Part shown: one piece after another, positions 32,063 to 41,107 of the stretch | Position numbering within the stretch: position 1 is the first letter of the stretch | Layout of the letters: each line of letters starts with the position of its first letter | DNA from: a bacterium | GTDB lineage: Bacteria > Bacteroidota > Ignavibacteria > Kapaibacteriales > UBA2268 | Assembly (NCBI GenBank): GCA_024711295.1 | Contig: JANJTB010000033.1 | Span: 1 to 64,000, forward strand | Length of the DNA: 64,000 nt | Direction: 5' to 3' | Translations under genes and position numbers: made by a program | Notes under the pieces: generated by a model | Database searches by the model: none | Seen by the model: only the letters and a program-made list of their open reading frames with translations | What the model was told of the DNA's origin: nothing

Positions 32063-33190
32063 TTAATTATCACTTGAGTTCATCATTTCAAGAGTCATTT
32101 TTTTCCATGACTCATAATTATCATTAAGAATATTTTTACGGGCTTCCCTTACCAAATGTAAATAAAAGGAAAGGTTATGCATTGTAGCTATCTGTAATGC
32201 TAAAATCTCACCCGAAACAAATAAGTGCCTCAAATATCCTAAACTAAAATTGTTGCTTGCATATCCTTCAATAGCGCTGTCAATCGGTTCGTCAGACAAT
32301 TTAAATTTCTGATTTTTTAGATTCAGTTTGCCTCTTTTTGTAAACAGCTGCCCATTTCTGGCGTTTCTGGTTGGCAAAACACAATCGAACATATCAATAC
32401 CTCTCTCGATAGACTCTAGCAAATTTTCGGGAGTACCAACACCCATCAAATATCTTGCTTTTGATTCCGGTAGCAAATCAGTTGATAAATCAGTCAGCTC
32501 ATACATCATTTCGGCTGGTTCACCCACTGATAAACCCCCAATAGCATTACCGTCGAAGTCAATATCTATCATTCTTTTCAAATATTCAGTTCTTAAGTTT
32601 TTATACATACCTCCCTGAGAAATTCCAAATTGAAATTGTGAAAAACCATAAAGAGGATCTGTTTTCAAAAATTCCTTTCTCGAACGAATAGCCCAGTCAA
32701 TAGACAATTCCATTGATTTAGCTGTATAGGTTTCGTCTGCCGGATAAGGTACACATTCATCAAGAACCATAATAATATCAGAACCTAAATTACGCTGTAT
32801 TTCTACAACATTTTCAGGTGAAAAGAAGTGCTTAGAGCCGTCAATATGTGACTTAAAGTAAGCTCCTTCTGGAGTGAGCTTCCTCATATCCTGCAGAGAA
32901 AAAATCTGATAACCTCCGCTATCAGTCAAGATTGCTCTATCCCAATTGATAAATTTGTGCAAACCCCCAAAGTGGTTAATTACCTTGTCCCCGGGCCTTA
33001 GATAAAGATGATATGTATTTCCAAGTATTATCTTAGCGTCTATCTCATACAAATCTCTTTGCATTATTGCCTTAACAGTTCCTGCTGTTCCAACCGGCAT
33101 AAAAATAGGTGTAGGTATAACACCGTGACCTGTTTTTAAAAAACCGGCTCTGGCTTTTGAGTTTGATGATTTTTTTACTAATTCATACAT
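32063..33190 (-). CDS. tgt: Queuine/preQ1 tRNA-ribosyltransferase
   Basis: A 375-residue enzyme exchanging G34 of Asp, Asn, His and Tyr tRNAs for the queuosine precursor. Catalytic Asp residues are in T-D-S-G-G-Y-Q-I-F near 90 and in F-D-C-V-L-P-T-R-N near 268. The zinc site usually reads C-x-C-x2-C with a distant His; here the corresponding segment is P-I-D-S-A-I-E-G-Y-A-S-N-N-F-S, in which all three Cys are gone while the His of M-H-N-L-S-F-Y-L-H remains. I believe related Bacteroidota enzymes share this loss, but could not check. It lies between yajC and rpsP; a terminator at 33223 separates it from rpsP. Confidence 0.95.
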   Translation of the reverse strand: MYELVKKSSNSKARAGFLKTGHGVIPTPIFMPVGTAGTVKAIMQRDLYEIDAKIILGNTYHLYLRPGDKVINHFGGLHKFINWDRAILTDSGGYQIFSLQDMRKLTPEGAYFKSHIDGSKHFFSPENVVEIQRNLGSDIIMVLDECVPYPADETYTAKSMELSIDWAIRSRKEFLKTDPLYGFSQFQFGISQGGMYKNLRTEYLKRMIDIDFDGNAIGGLSVGEPAEMMYELTDLSTDLLPESKARYLMGVGTPENLLESIERGIDMFDCVLPTRNARNGQLFTKRGKLNLKNQKFKLSDEPIDSAIEGYASNNFSLGYLRHLFVSGEILALQIATMHNLSFYLHLVREARKNILNDNYESWKKMTLEMMNSSDN

Positions 33191-33222
33191 ATCAGATTTA
33201 ACACAATTATAGATTTGGAATT

Positions 33223-33263
33223 AAAAAAAACTGAGGAATTAAATATTATCTAATCCCTCAGTT
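33223..33263 (-). terminator. Terminator after rpsP
   Basis: AACTGAGG (33229-33236) pairs with CCTCAGTT (33256-33263). On the reverse strand eight U residues follow from the A run at 33223-33230. It separates the ffh-rpsP transcript from tgt. Confidence 0.85.
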
Positions 33264-33293
33264 GCATTATTTAAATAAGAAAAGTACAGGGAA

Positions 33294-33704
33294 TTACTCT
33301 TCAGTTTTGTTTTTGGCAGCTTCTTCAGCTTTAGCTTTAGCAATTGCTCTTTCAACTCTTAATTTTTTGCGACGAGTATAACGATTTGCAACAACTCTTT
33401 TGTGCTTTTCAACTTCAGCATCAATTTCTTCAGCAGTTTTGCCTTTGAAACCTAAATGACGACGCAATAAAACACCTTCGTAGCTAAGTATCTGCTTTAC
33501 AGTGTCAGTTGGCTGAGCACCAACATTTAACCAATGAAGCGCTTTCTCTGTATTAATTCTGATGGTATTAGGATTAGTATTAGGATCGTAGAATCCAACC
33601 TTATCCAAAAATGCACCATCACGACGAGCTCTGCCATCTACTGCTACAATATCATAAACAGGATGGTGTGCTCTACCTTTTCTTCTTAATCTTAACTTAA
33701 CCAT
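33294..33704 (-). CDS. rpsP: Ribosomal protein S16
   Basis: A 136-residue small-subunit protein. The N-terminal 80 residues are typical S16: V-K-L-R-L-R-R-K-G-R, then H-P-V-Y-D-I-V-A-V-D, the F-Y-D-P-N-T-N-P loop, and A-L-H-W-L-N-V-G-A-Q-P-T-D-T-V. A basic, Ala- and Lys-rich C-terminal extension of about 50 residues makes it longer than the 80-90 residues of E. coli S16, as in several Bacteroidota. It follows ffh by 95 bases on the reverse strand, a common order in bacteria. Confidence 0.97.
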   Translation of the reverse strand: MVKLRLRRKGRAHHPVYDIVAVDGRARRDGAFLDKVGFYDPNTNPNTIRINTEKALHWLNVGAQPTDTVKQILSYEGVLLRRHLGFKGKTAEEIDAEVEKHKRVVANRYTRRKKLRVERAIAKAKAEEAAKNKTEE

Positions 33705-33799
33705 TTTAAATAACCTTTATATATAATAGAGAAAAAAATATAAAATTTGTCATCTATAAAATTCCCATTATTGGGTGCAGATGCCCAAATCTCATTACA

Positions 33800-35128
33800 T
33801 TACATTCCAAATCCGGGCAACTTAGGTAAAAATCTTGATTTTTTACCTAATGCCATGCTTTTCATAATTTTTTGCATTTCTTCAAATTGCTTGAGCAGTT
33901 TGTTTACATCTTGTACTTTTGTACCACTTCCTTTTGCAATTCTCATTCTGCGGGAGCCGTTAATAATCTTTGGATTTTTTCTTTCATGCTTCGTCATAGA
34001 GTAAATAATTGCCTCTACTCTCTTGAAAGCTGTATCATCAATCTGGACATTTTTGAGCTGTTTGTCCATTCCGGGAATCATACCTAATAAATCTCTTAAA
34101 GACCCCATTTTCTGAATAACTTTGAGCTGTTCTAGAAAATCATCAAAAGTAAATTGATTCTTTCTGATCTTTTCTTCCAACTCTTCAGCTTTTTTCTTGT
34201 CAAATTGTGATTCGGCTTTTTCAACAAGCGTAAGAACATCACCCATACCAAGGATACGAGATGCAATTCTCTCAGGGTGAAATGGTTCGAGTGAATCAAG
34301 CTTTTCGCCCAAACTTACAAACTTAATTGGTTTACCGACTACCTCCAAAACCGATAATGCTGCACCACCACGTGTATCACCATCCATTTTGGTAAGCACA
34401 ACACCTGTAAGAGATAAATTATCGTGAAATGCTTTTGCAGTATTGACTGCATCTTGACCGATCATCGCATCAAGTACAAAAAGCTTTTCGGTTGGCTTGA
34501 CAGCTTCAGAAATATTACGTACTTCTGCCATCATCTCTTCGTCAATTGTCAGGCGACCTGCAGTATCAATAATCACAGTATCACGACCAAATTTCTTTGC
34601 ATAGGCAATAGCATTATTTGCAATTTGAACCGCATCTTTTGAATCTTCAGTAAAAACTGGAACTTTAACCTCCCCAGCCAACTGTTGTAACTGAAGAATC
34701 GCTGCAGGACGATAAATATCGCATGCTACAAGAAGTGGTTGCTTCCCTTTCTTTTTTAAATTTTTAGCTAATTTACCACAAAAAGTTGTTTTACCGGAAC
34801 CTTGCAATCCAGCAACCATTATCACTGTTGGCTGCTGTGAAGAGTAAGTAAGCTCCGACATTTTGCTACCCATGATTGAAACCAATTCATCATGAACAAC
34901 TTTCACGATTAATTGCTCCGGTAACAGTTTGCCTCTGACCTCTTGACCTACAGCTTTTTGAGTAATTTCATCAATCAACTTCTTTACAACATTGATATTA
35001 ACATCAGCTTCCAACAGTGCACGACGTATCTCGCGCATAGCTTCACTAATATTTTCTTCGCTTATGATTGATTGGCCACGAAATTTCTTAAGGGCTAATT
35101 CTAACTTTTCTTGTAAATTTTCAAACAT
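33800..35128 (-). CDS. ffh: Signal recognition particle protein Ffh
   Basis: A 442-residue GTPase that binds 4.5S RNA and signal sequences and delivers ribosomes to FtsY. The N domain covers about 1-85. The G domain has G1 G-L-Q-G-S-G-K-T-T near 106-114, D-T-A-G-R near 189-193 and T-K-M-D near 246-249. The Met-rich M domain (about 300-442) has the RNA-binding segment G-S-R-R-M-R-I-A-K-G-S-G near 388-399. It ends in P-G-F-G-M. The 4.5S RNA gene is not in the window. ffh and rpsP appear cotranscribed. Confidence 0.98.
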   Translation of the reverse strand: MFENLQEKLELALKKFRGQSIISEENISEAMREIRRALLEADVNINVVKKLIDEITQKAVGQEVRGKLLPEQLIVKVVHDELVSIMGSKMSELTYSSQQPTVIMVAGLQGSGKTTFCGKLAKNLKKKGKQPLLVACDIYRPAAILQLQQLAGEVKVPVFTEDSKDAVQIANNAIAYAKKFGRDTVIIDTAGRLTIDEEMMAEVRNISEAVKPTEKLFVLDAMIGQDAVNTAKAFHDNLSLTGVVLTKMDGDTRGGAALSVLEVVGKPIKFVSLGEKLDSLEPFHPERIASRILGMGDVLTLVEKAESQFDKKKAEELEEKIRKNQFTFDDFLEQLKVIQKMGSLRDLLGMIPGMDKQLKNVQIDDTAFKRVEAIIYSMTKHERKNPKIINGSRRMRIAKGSGTKVQDVNKLLKQFEEMQKIMKSMALGKKSRFLPKLPGFGM

Positions 35129-35239
35129 CTTTTTTGCTTATATTCATCTTTACAGAACTACAAAAATACGTAATTTAATCAGCATGACAAAAATCTTTTT
35201 GATTTTTGACTAAATATATACAATTATTTGTACTTAAAT

Positions 35240-35281
35240 AAAAAACAGGAGTAAGTCTTTATGCAATTGATCTTACTCCTG
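35240..35281 (-). terminator. Terminator of the TonB-dependent receptor gene
   Basis: CAGGAGTAAG (35246-35255) and CTTACTCCTG (35272-35281) form a perfect ten-base stem. On the reverse strand a U-rich run follows from 35240-35245. Confidence 0.9.
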
Positions 35282-35304
35282 ACAAAATTGCTGCGATAAC
35301 CTAA

Positions 35305-37470
35305 TTAAAGATGAAAATCTATCCCTGCCGTTATAAATCTGGGGATACCAACTTTGATACCTTGCGGTCGACGTGAGGCTATGTATCGTTCGTCAGTGAT
35401 ATTTTTGATTGATACAAAAATGTCTGACTTCTCAGTAATTCCATAAAATACGGTCACATCAAACAACATAAAGGCATCCATCTTTCCGATTGTACCATCA
35501 TTGCTTGGATTGACAGTATTGAGTTCATCTGTAAATTGCTCTGAGGTATAACTCAAATTAAGATTGATTCCAAAATTAAGAGGATTTTTGTATTGCAACA
35601 TTGTTGAAAAAACAAATTCCGGTGCATAAGGCAATCTGTTTCCGTTAATATTAACTTTGTTATCACCTGATCCGATAAATCTATCGGAAGAGAATTTGGC
35701 ATTACTGTAAGTAGCATTAAATGCCAGAGATAATGAATTATCATTTTCGATAAGCTTGCCGATATCAGCCATCAATGCAAATTCAAATCCAGTGTGGTTA
35801 GTCTTACCACCGTTAATAAGTCCAAATCCAAGATTTCCGGATGACTCTGATACAGGTATAATTTGATTTGAGAAATCAAGCATATAAGCAGTCATCTCAA
35901 TATTTAAAAAATTACTGATTGAGGTTCTTAAGCCCAATTCATAATTCCAACTTAATTCGGCAGACAAATCAAGTGCTGCACCTTCGTTGGTGATTGCGTC
36001 CTTTGTCCTTGGTGGAGCAAATCCCCTGTGAGTACCAGCAAATAAAGTTACTTTTTCACTAACGTTGTAATTAATCCCCAAGCCGGGTATTATTTCGGAT
36101 GTAGTATTACTTGCTGTCAGATTAGTATCTTTTGAAGATATTCTGTGTATATCTCTTTGGTAATCAAAATATTCATATCTGATACCTGGTGTAATAATCA
36201 ACTCATCAGACAAAAATACTCTATCTTGGAAAAATGTACTAAGAGCCATACCAGAGCGAGTTTCATCTTCCGTAAGATTGCCCGAAATTGCTTTGTAATT
36301 AGTACCGTTTACTCTTTGTTCGTAAGCTTTTTCGACTAAAAATCTTGCACCAATTTGAATTTCGTTGTCCATTCCGAAAAAGTTTTCATTTGCCATAAGT
36401 TGAGGTTGTACACCAAAGACATCAAATGCTCTGTCACGATTTCCTGTTGAATTTCGCATATAAATGGCGCCATTCTGAATTGATGTATCACCATAAACCT
36501 GACCAGTCAGATTTGATGCTGACGGACTTCTCGAAAAATCCTGACGACGCCAAAACCTACTGGTTGTATATGCAAATGCAGTTGTGCTGAATATCATTTT
36601 ATCAGAAATGATATTTTGGTAGTTCAGACTTGCTGAATATCGTCTGATAGTAAGCTCATCATTTGGAGCAATTTCTCTGAAGTAATCTCCATTTTCGTAC
36701 ATGTTTTGAGTAATACCAACGTAGGTAGAATTCGAAACTTCATCATACACATTAATTTTTGCATTAATTGATGAATTATCCGAAATAAAGAATTTTGCTT
36801 TTGTAATAAAATCATAAATGCTGTATCTTGTTAAACCAATTCTATCAGCTTTTTTGTGATAGAGTTCAGTTAAGAATCCGGTGGCACCGCTGCTTGCACC
36901 ATAACCTGCTTTAGCATTCATGAAGCCCCCGCTTCCGCCAATCAAATGTGCATCAGCTTCTGGGTTTACTGGTGGATCATTAGTTATATAGTTTAATACA
37001 CCTCCGATGGTTTGAGGACCATGAATTATCGAACCACTTCCTTTAAGAAGTTCTATTGATCGCATTCTGTCAATCGAAGGAGTATAGTACATTTCAGGCT
37101 CGCCATAAGGAGCTAATGCTACAGGCACACCATCTTCGAGAACTAATAGTGCTCTACTTCTATCCGGGTCAAGACCTCTTATACCAAGGTTCATTCTCAA
37201 GCCTGCCCCTTCCTCATCAACTACATTTACACCTGTAACAGCCTTTAAAATCTGATTACCACTGATTGCTCTCATCGAGCGAATCTGTTCTTGATTGATT
37301 ATTACAGCTGATCCTGGTATCGAGTTAAGCAATTGACTTCTATCTGCTATAATACTTACGTTGGGTACTTGGTAATTTTTGAGTGAATCATTCTTCTGAG
37401 AAAAAACTGATTCAAATGATGTTAATACGATTAAGCTTACAATTATCAAGTATGTTTTAGATACTGGCAT
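35305..37470 (-). CDS. FecA-like TonB-dependent outer-membrane receptor
   Basis: A 721-residue receptor. Signal peptide 1-24 ends at V-F-S-Q; a plug domain (about 40-150) and a 22-strand barrel follow. The plug has the FecA-like block G-I-R-G-L-D-P-D-R-S-R near 98-108, then L-E-D-G-V-P-V-A and A-P-Y-G-E-P-E, and G-P-Q-T-I-G-G-V-L near 151-159. The chain ends in an aromatic-hydrophobic strand with G-I-D-F-H-L. No N-terminal signalling domain or CarboxypepD-like domain is visible, so it lacks a FecR/sigma-factor link. It is probably a ferric-siderophore or ferric-citrate importer; the substrate is inferred from family resemblance only. It is monocistronic. Confidence 0.92.
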   Translation of the reverse strand: MPVSKTYLIIVSLIVLTSFESVFSQKNDSLKNYQVPNVSIIADRSQLLNSIPGSAVIINQEQIRSMRAISGNQILKAVTGVNVVDEEGAGLRMNLGIRGLDPDRSRALLVLEDGVPVALAPYGEPEMYYTPSIDRMRSIELLKGSGSIIHGPQTIGGVLNYITNDPPVNPEADAHLIGGSGGFMNAKAGYGASSGATGFLTELYHKKADRIGLTRYSIYDFITKAKFFISDNSSINAKINVYDEVSNSTYVGITQNMYENGDYFREIAPNDELTIRRYSASLNYQNIISDKMIFSTTAFAYTTSRFWRRQDFSRSPSASNLTGQVYGDTSIQNGAIYMRNSTGNRDRAFDVFGVQPQLMANENFFGMDNEIQIGARFLVEKAYEQRVNGTNYKAISGNLTEDETRSGMALSTFFQDRVFLSDELIITPGIRYEYFDYQRDIHRISSKDTNLTASNTTSEIIPGLGINYNVSEKVTLFAGTHRGFAPPRTKDAITNEGAALDLSAELSWNYELGLRTSISNFLNIEMTAYMLDFSNQIIPVSESSGNLGFGLINGGKTNHTGFEFALMADIGKLIENDNSLSLAFNATYSNAKFSSDRFIGSGDNKVNINGNRLPYAPEFVFSTMLQYKNPLNFGINLNLSYTSEQFTDELNTVNPSNDGTIGKMDAFMLFDVTVFYGITEKSDIFVSIKNITDERYIASRRPQGIKVGIPRFITAGIDFHL

Positions 37471-37763
37471 TTAAAACCTCTAAATATATTTTTAATTAAA
37501 ACTAAATATTTATTATTATCTACATAATGTTATATATTTATATTCAAAAATAATTTATATGTTTGATTTAAAAAAATATTTAGATATTTTGTATCTGGAA
37601 TGTTGTTGATTTTTACTATAAACATTAATATATTATAACATTTATATTATTTCATATTAACTTTAATTTTTATTCATTTATTATTTGAATGTCAATAAGT
37701 AGCGAGTGTATTTCAAATATTGATATTTGTTATTTGAAATAGGGAGTAGTTTATAATTAAAAA

Positions 37764-40700
37764 TTAATTAAAAAAATCAGAGTACTCATATAATGCATTT
37801 TTCTTAGAGATAAATTCAATTAGAGAATTATATATAGTTGATTTTTTCAATGTATCAATATTCCCTATAAGAACAAAATGAGACTTAGCACGGGTAATTG
37901 CAACATTCAGTTTTCGGTCAACTTTTTTATCTGAACTAAGTGACTGCATTCGGGCAAGTAATTCAGAATTAGATGCAGTTGCAGACATAATTATAAACTC
38001 CCTTTCACTGCCCTGAAACCTTTCGACAGTGTCAACAGTTATATAATCCTGGTAATTATCAGGGATTTTCATAGAGATTGCGTTGCATTGCTCCCTGAAT
38101 GGTGAGATAACTCCAAGAGTATTTTTGGAAATTTCATATTTATCTATTATTGCTTTTATAAAACCAACTGCAATATCAATTTCAATTATATTAGTCTTAC
38201 CATTTTGGTATTTATTTGTATTCACAAAAATCATTCTGTGATTAGCTAAAGCCCTTTCAAACATACAATCAGACTGATTACTAAATTTTTCAATGTCAGA
38301 CATCTGAAATTCATACATTGGGGATAACATACTATTATAAAAGAACTTGTTAGGAAATTCCTGAATATCATCGTGCATCCTTGCCTGGAATTTCAACATT
38401 CCTACTGCATCATTCTGTTGTGTTTCACAGATCCTTAATAACCTTTCAAAAAGTGAATCCCGAAAGCTATTAAACTGAATAGAACCAAGTTTCTTTAAAT
38501 ATTGAGTGGAGAGCATATCATTATGAACTACAAGAGGAGGTAGCTGCTTTTCGTCACCAATGAGAATAAATTTTCTGACATTTATCAGAATACTTACTAG
38601 ATGTATCTCAAGTATCTGGCTTGCTTCATCTACAATCAAGGTATCAAAATTCTTTAATTTGAATAATTCACTATTGGTGATTAATGATGCAACAGTCGAA
38701 ACAACTACTTTACTTTTTTTTAACCTGAGATAACCTTCATTCAATCCGTATTTATCAATTATTAATGGCAAATGATGTTCATAGTCATCTGTAGCTTCTT
38801 TTGAGCCAACCCTGACATAACTAATTTCAGGCATTATCCTTGATAAAGCACTTGATATTTCGTCAACAGCTCTATTTGTGTAAGCACATATTAAAATAGG
38901 TTTTTCTTGATTTCGGGCAATCAGTTCTACAATAGTTTTCAGAATAACACTTGTTTTACCTGTGCCAGGAGGACCCTGAATCAAGTAATAATCTTTAGCC
39001 GCTATTGCTTTATTTATAATTTCAATTTGATTTAAGTTTAGATCCTCAGAGAAGAATAAATCATCAATTTGATCAAACTCGGGTACTCTAAGTCCAAAAA
39101 GAAGTTTTTTTAACTTGCCACTACCGGTAGCAAACTCAAATATTTTCGGATAAACTTTTTTGTCAACAGCATCATTTTGATCTGCCTCTATTATCCACTC
39201 ATCATTATTTATGAGGATATTCTGATTAATCATTTTGTTGCGTATGCTAACATATATACAGTTTTTAGTAAGATTTTTAATTACACCTTTAATTAGTGGG
39301 TTCTTATAAATTTCCTTGTTTTCACCATCATCAGATGGATAAACCAACACAATATCACCTTTTCTGAATGAATGGTTGAAAACTTCATCAGGCAAAATAA
39401 ATGAAATTAAGAGGCAGCTTAAGTTACTTTTTTCATAGTCAATTTTTAACTTAGGAATTACTTTATTAGCTTTTAATTTATCCGATGTATTAAGTTTCCA
39501 GAGTGAAGAAAAAGCACTGTTTTTGTCAAGCTCGCTACCCTTTTTGGTATAAATTTTTTCATTAGTCAGGAATTGAACATATCCTTCAAAGTAGTTTTTT
39601 GAATCTTCATCCATAGACAGGTATTTTGCTGCAATTTGTCTGTATTTATCAATTGAATAGCCTGGTGCGTTAAGTTGATTAGCGTTTAAAATATACTCAA
39701 AACAGCTATTACTCGAATTCTCTATTAAAATATCATTAATTACAATTTGATTTCTTAAGAGTATAATTTGATTTACTAAATAAGGGAAAGTTGCTACATT
39801 CCTTAATGGAGCAACCGGGTCATCCACATAGAAAACCAAAGAATTACCCTTACGGGTAGGATATGCTGTTTCTAATAATAAATTGTAGCATATCACCTGG
39901 GCAAGATGATTGGGCCAAACACCAATCGGTACTTTACTATTCTCACCAACCTGGTATGTGTATTTCAAGGCGGGAAATTTTGTCTTCTTTAACTCAATAA
40001 TGTCTTTTCTATCTGGATCATCTTCATATTCAGCAAGCAAGTCCAACCTTCCCTGAATTCCATACAAAGGAGAAATAAATGTTGGCTCAATTGAAAATAT
40101 TGCATTTTCAAATTCATTTATAATATAACTTTTAAGATTAGTTTTAATTTTTTCGAATACTTCATTTACGGAGCTCTTCATAACGTTAAATTGAATCTTA
40201 TCCTGCTCGTAATGAAGAAATAATGAAATAGGGTTTTCTTTGTATGCTTTATCGGTAGCCTCCTGTAAGGTAATTTCAGGGTTCTTGATAATTTCATCAA
40301 ACATTTGATTCATTACTGTTCCCATGGACATTTTTATACTGGTCTCTTCAGATACGAACTTATTTATGAAATTAGTCTTATGTCCATCTTTATTACCGAA
40401 ATTATTAGCTATATCTGTTACATCAACCAATATATCAGGTTCAAGAACTATTAAAGCACCGTTTTGAGTTGATAATAATAGAGGCACTTCGTGTAATATT
40501 TCAGCATCAAAGATATTAAAAATCATTCCCACTTTCATAAAAGGAACTATTTTCACAAATGGAAAGCCAATTTTCAAATTAAATGACTTTTCAGCATCTT
40601 CACAAATAATCTCAGCGTAAGGAGTAGTAATATCTTTATCAAAAAAAGGATTGTTTATTACTTTAACATCAGTGCAAGTAATCTTTTTATTTATAAAATG

Positions 40701-41105
40701 CTTTTTATACTTGAGCTGTATGTCTGGAATCTGTTCAAAATAATTTATAACTTCTTGGGGAAGTTCAATTTTATCTATTGTTGCAATCAGCTCAACAGAT
40801 ATTTTTGCGGCGTACCTGATGTAATCAATTGAGACGAAGAGTTTTTCATTACTTCTGATTTTGTTGTAATAATATCTGCATTGATTTACTGCTTTGTCTA
40901 AATAAGGACTGACATCATATTTATCATTGATAAACTGAATTAAAGCCTGGTTTGTAGTAATTACTCTAGCTTCATCTTTTGATTTTACTTTGTAGAATGA
41001 AGTCAAAACCTTAATAATCTTTTTAAATGCAGTATTATTATCCTGATTTTCGGTTTTTAATACTGATAATATCTCATTTAAATGTAGATGTTCAGAAAAG
41101 GACAT
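37764..41105 (-). CDS. Dna2-like nuclease-helicase (superfamily 1)
   Basis: A 1113-residue protein with a PD-(D/E)xK nuclease before a UPF1/Dna2-type SF1 helicase. The nuclease is near 340-420: G-R-L-D-L-L, then I-I-E-L-K-K, then H-L-A-Q-V-I-C-Y, the Dna2/Cas4-like set of catalytic residues. The Walker A motif Q-G-P-P-G-T-G-K-T is near 707-715 and Walker B V-D-E-A-S near 820. Further helicase motifs are G-D-E-K-Q-L-P-P, T-V-D-T-V-E-R-F-Q-G-S-E-R and N-V-A-I-T-R-A-K at the end. Unlike yeast Dna2, no Fe-S cysteine cluster surrounds the nuclease. It begins two bases after recJ, so the two are probably translated together and act in end resection or repair. A role in defence is also conceivable. 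Confidence 0.88.
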   Translation of the reverse strand: MSFSEHLHLNEILSVLKTENQDNNTAFKKIIKVLTSFYKVKSKDEARVITTNQALIQFINDKYDVSPYLDKAVNQCRYYYNKIRSNEKLFVSIDYIRYAAKISVELIATIDKIELPQEVINYFEQIPDIQLKYKKHFINKKITCTDVKVINNPFFDKDITTPYAEIICEDAEKSFNLKIGFPFVKIVPFMKVGMIFNIFDAEILHEVPLLLSTQNGALIVLEPDILVDVTDIANNFGNKDGHKTNFINKFVSEETSIKMSMGTVMNQMFDEIIKNPEITLQEATDKAYKENPISLFLHYEQDKIQFNVMKSSVNEVFEKIKTNLKSYIINEFENAIFSIEPTFISPLYGIQGRLDLLAEYEDDPDRKDIIELKKTKFPALKYTYQVGENSKVPIGVWPNHLAQVICYNLLLETAYPTRKGNSLVFYVDDPVAPLRNVATFPYLVNQIILLRNQIVINDILIENSSNSCFEYILNANQLNAPGYSIDKYRQIAAKYLSMDEDSKNYFEGYVQFLTNEKIYTKKGSELDKNSAFSSLWKLNTSDKLKANKVIPKLKIDYEKSNLSCLLISFILPDEVFNHSFRKGDIVLVYPSDDGENKEIYKNPLIKGVIKNLTKNCIYVSIRNKMINQNILINNDEWIIEADQNDAVDKKVYPKIFEFATGSGKLKKLLFGLRVPEFDQIDDLFFSEDLNLNQIEIINKAIAAKDYYLIQGPPGTGKTSVILKTIVELIARNQEKPILICAYTNRAVDEISSALSRIMPEISYVRVGSKEATDDYEHHLPLIIDKYGLNEGYLRLKKSKVVVSTVASLITNSELFKLKNFDTLIVDEASQILEIHLVSILINVRKFILIGDEKQLPPLVVHNDMLSTQYLKKLGSIQFNSFRDSLFERLLRICETQQNDAVGMLKFQARMHDDIQEFPNKFFYNSMLSPMYEFQMSDIEKFSNQSDCMFERALANHRMIFVNTNKYQNGKTNIIEIDIAVGFIKAIIDKYEISKNTLGVISPFREQCNAISMKIPDNYQDYITVDTVERFQGSEREFIIMSATASNSELLARMQSLSSDKKVDRKLNVAITRAKSHFVLIGNIDTLKKSTIYNSLIEFISKKNALYEYSDFFN

Positions 41106-41107
41106 AA

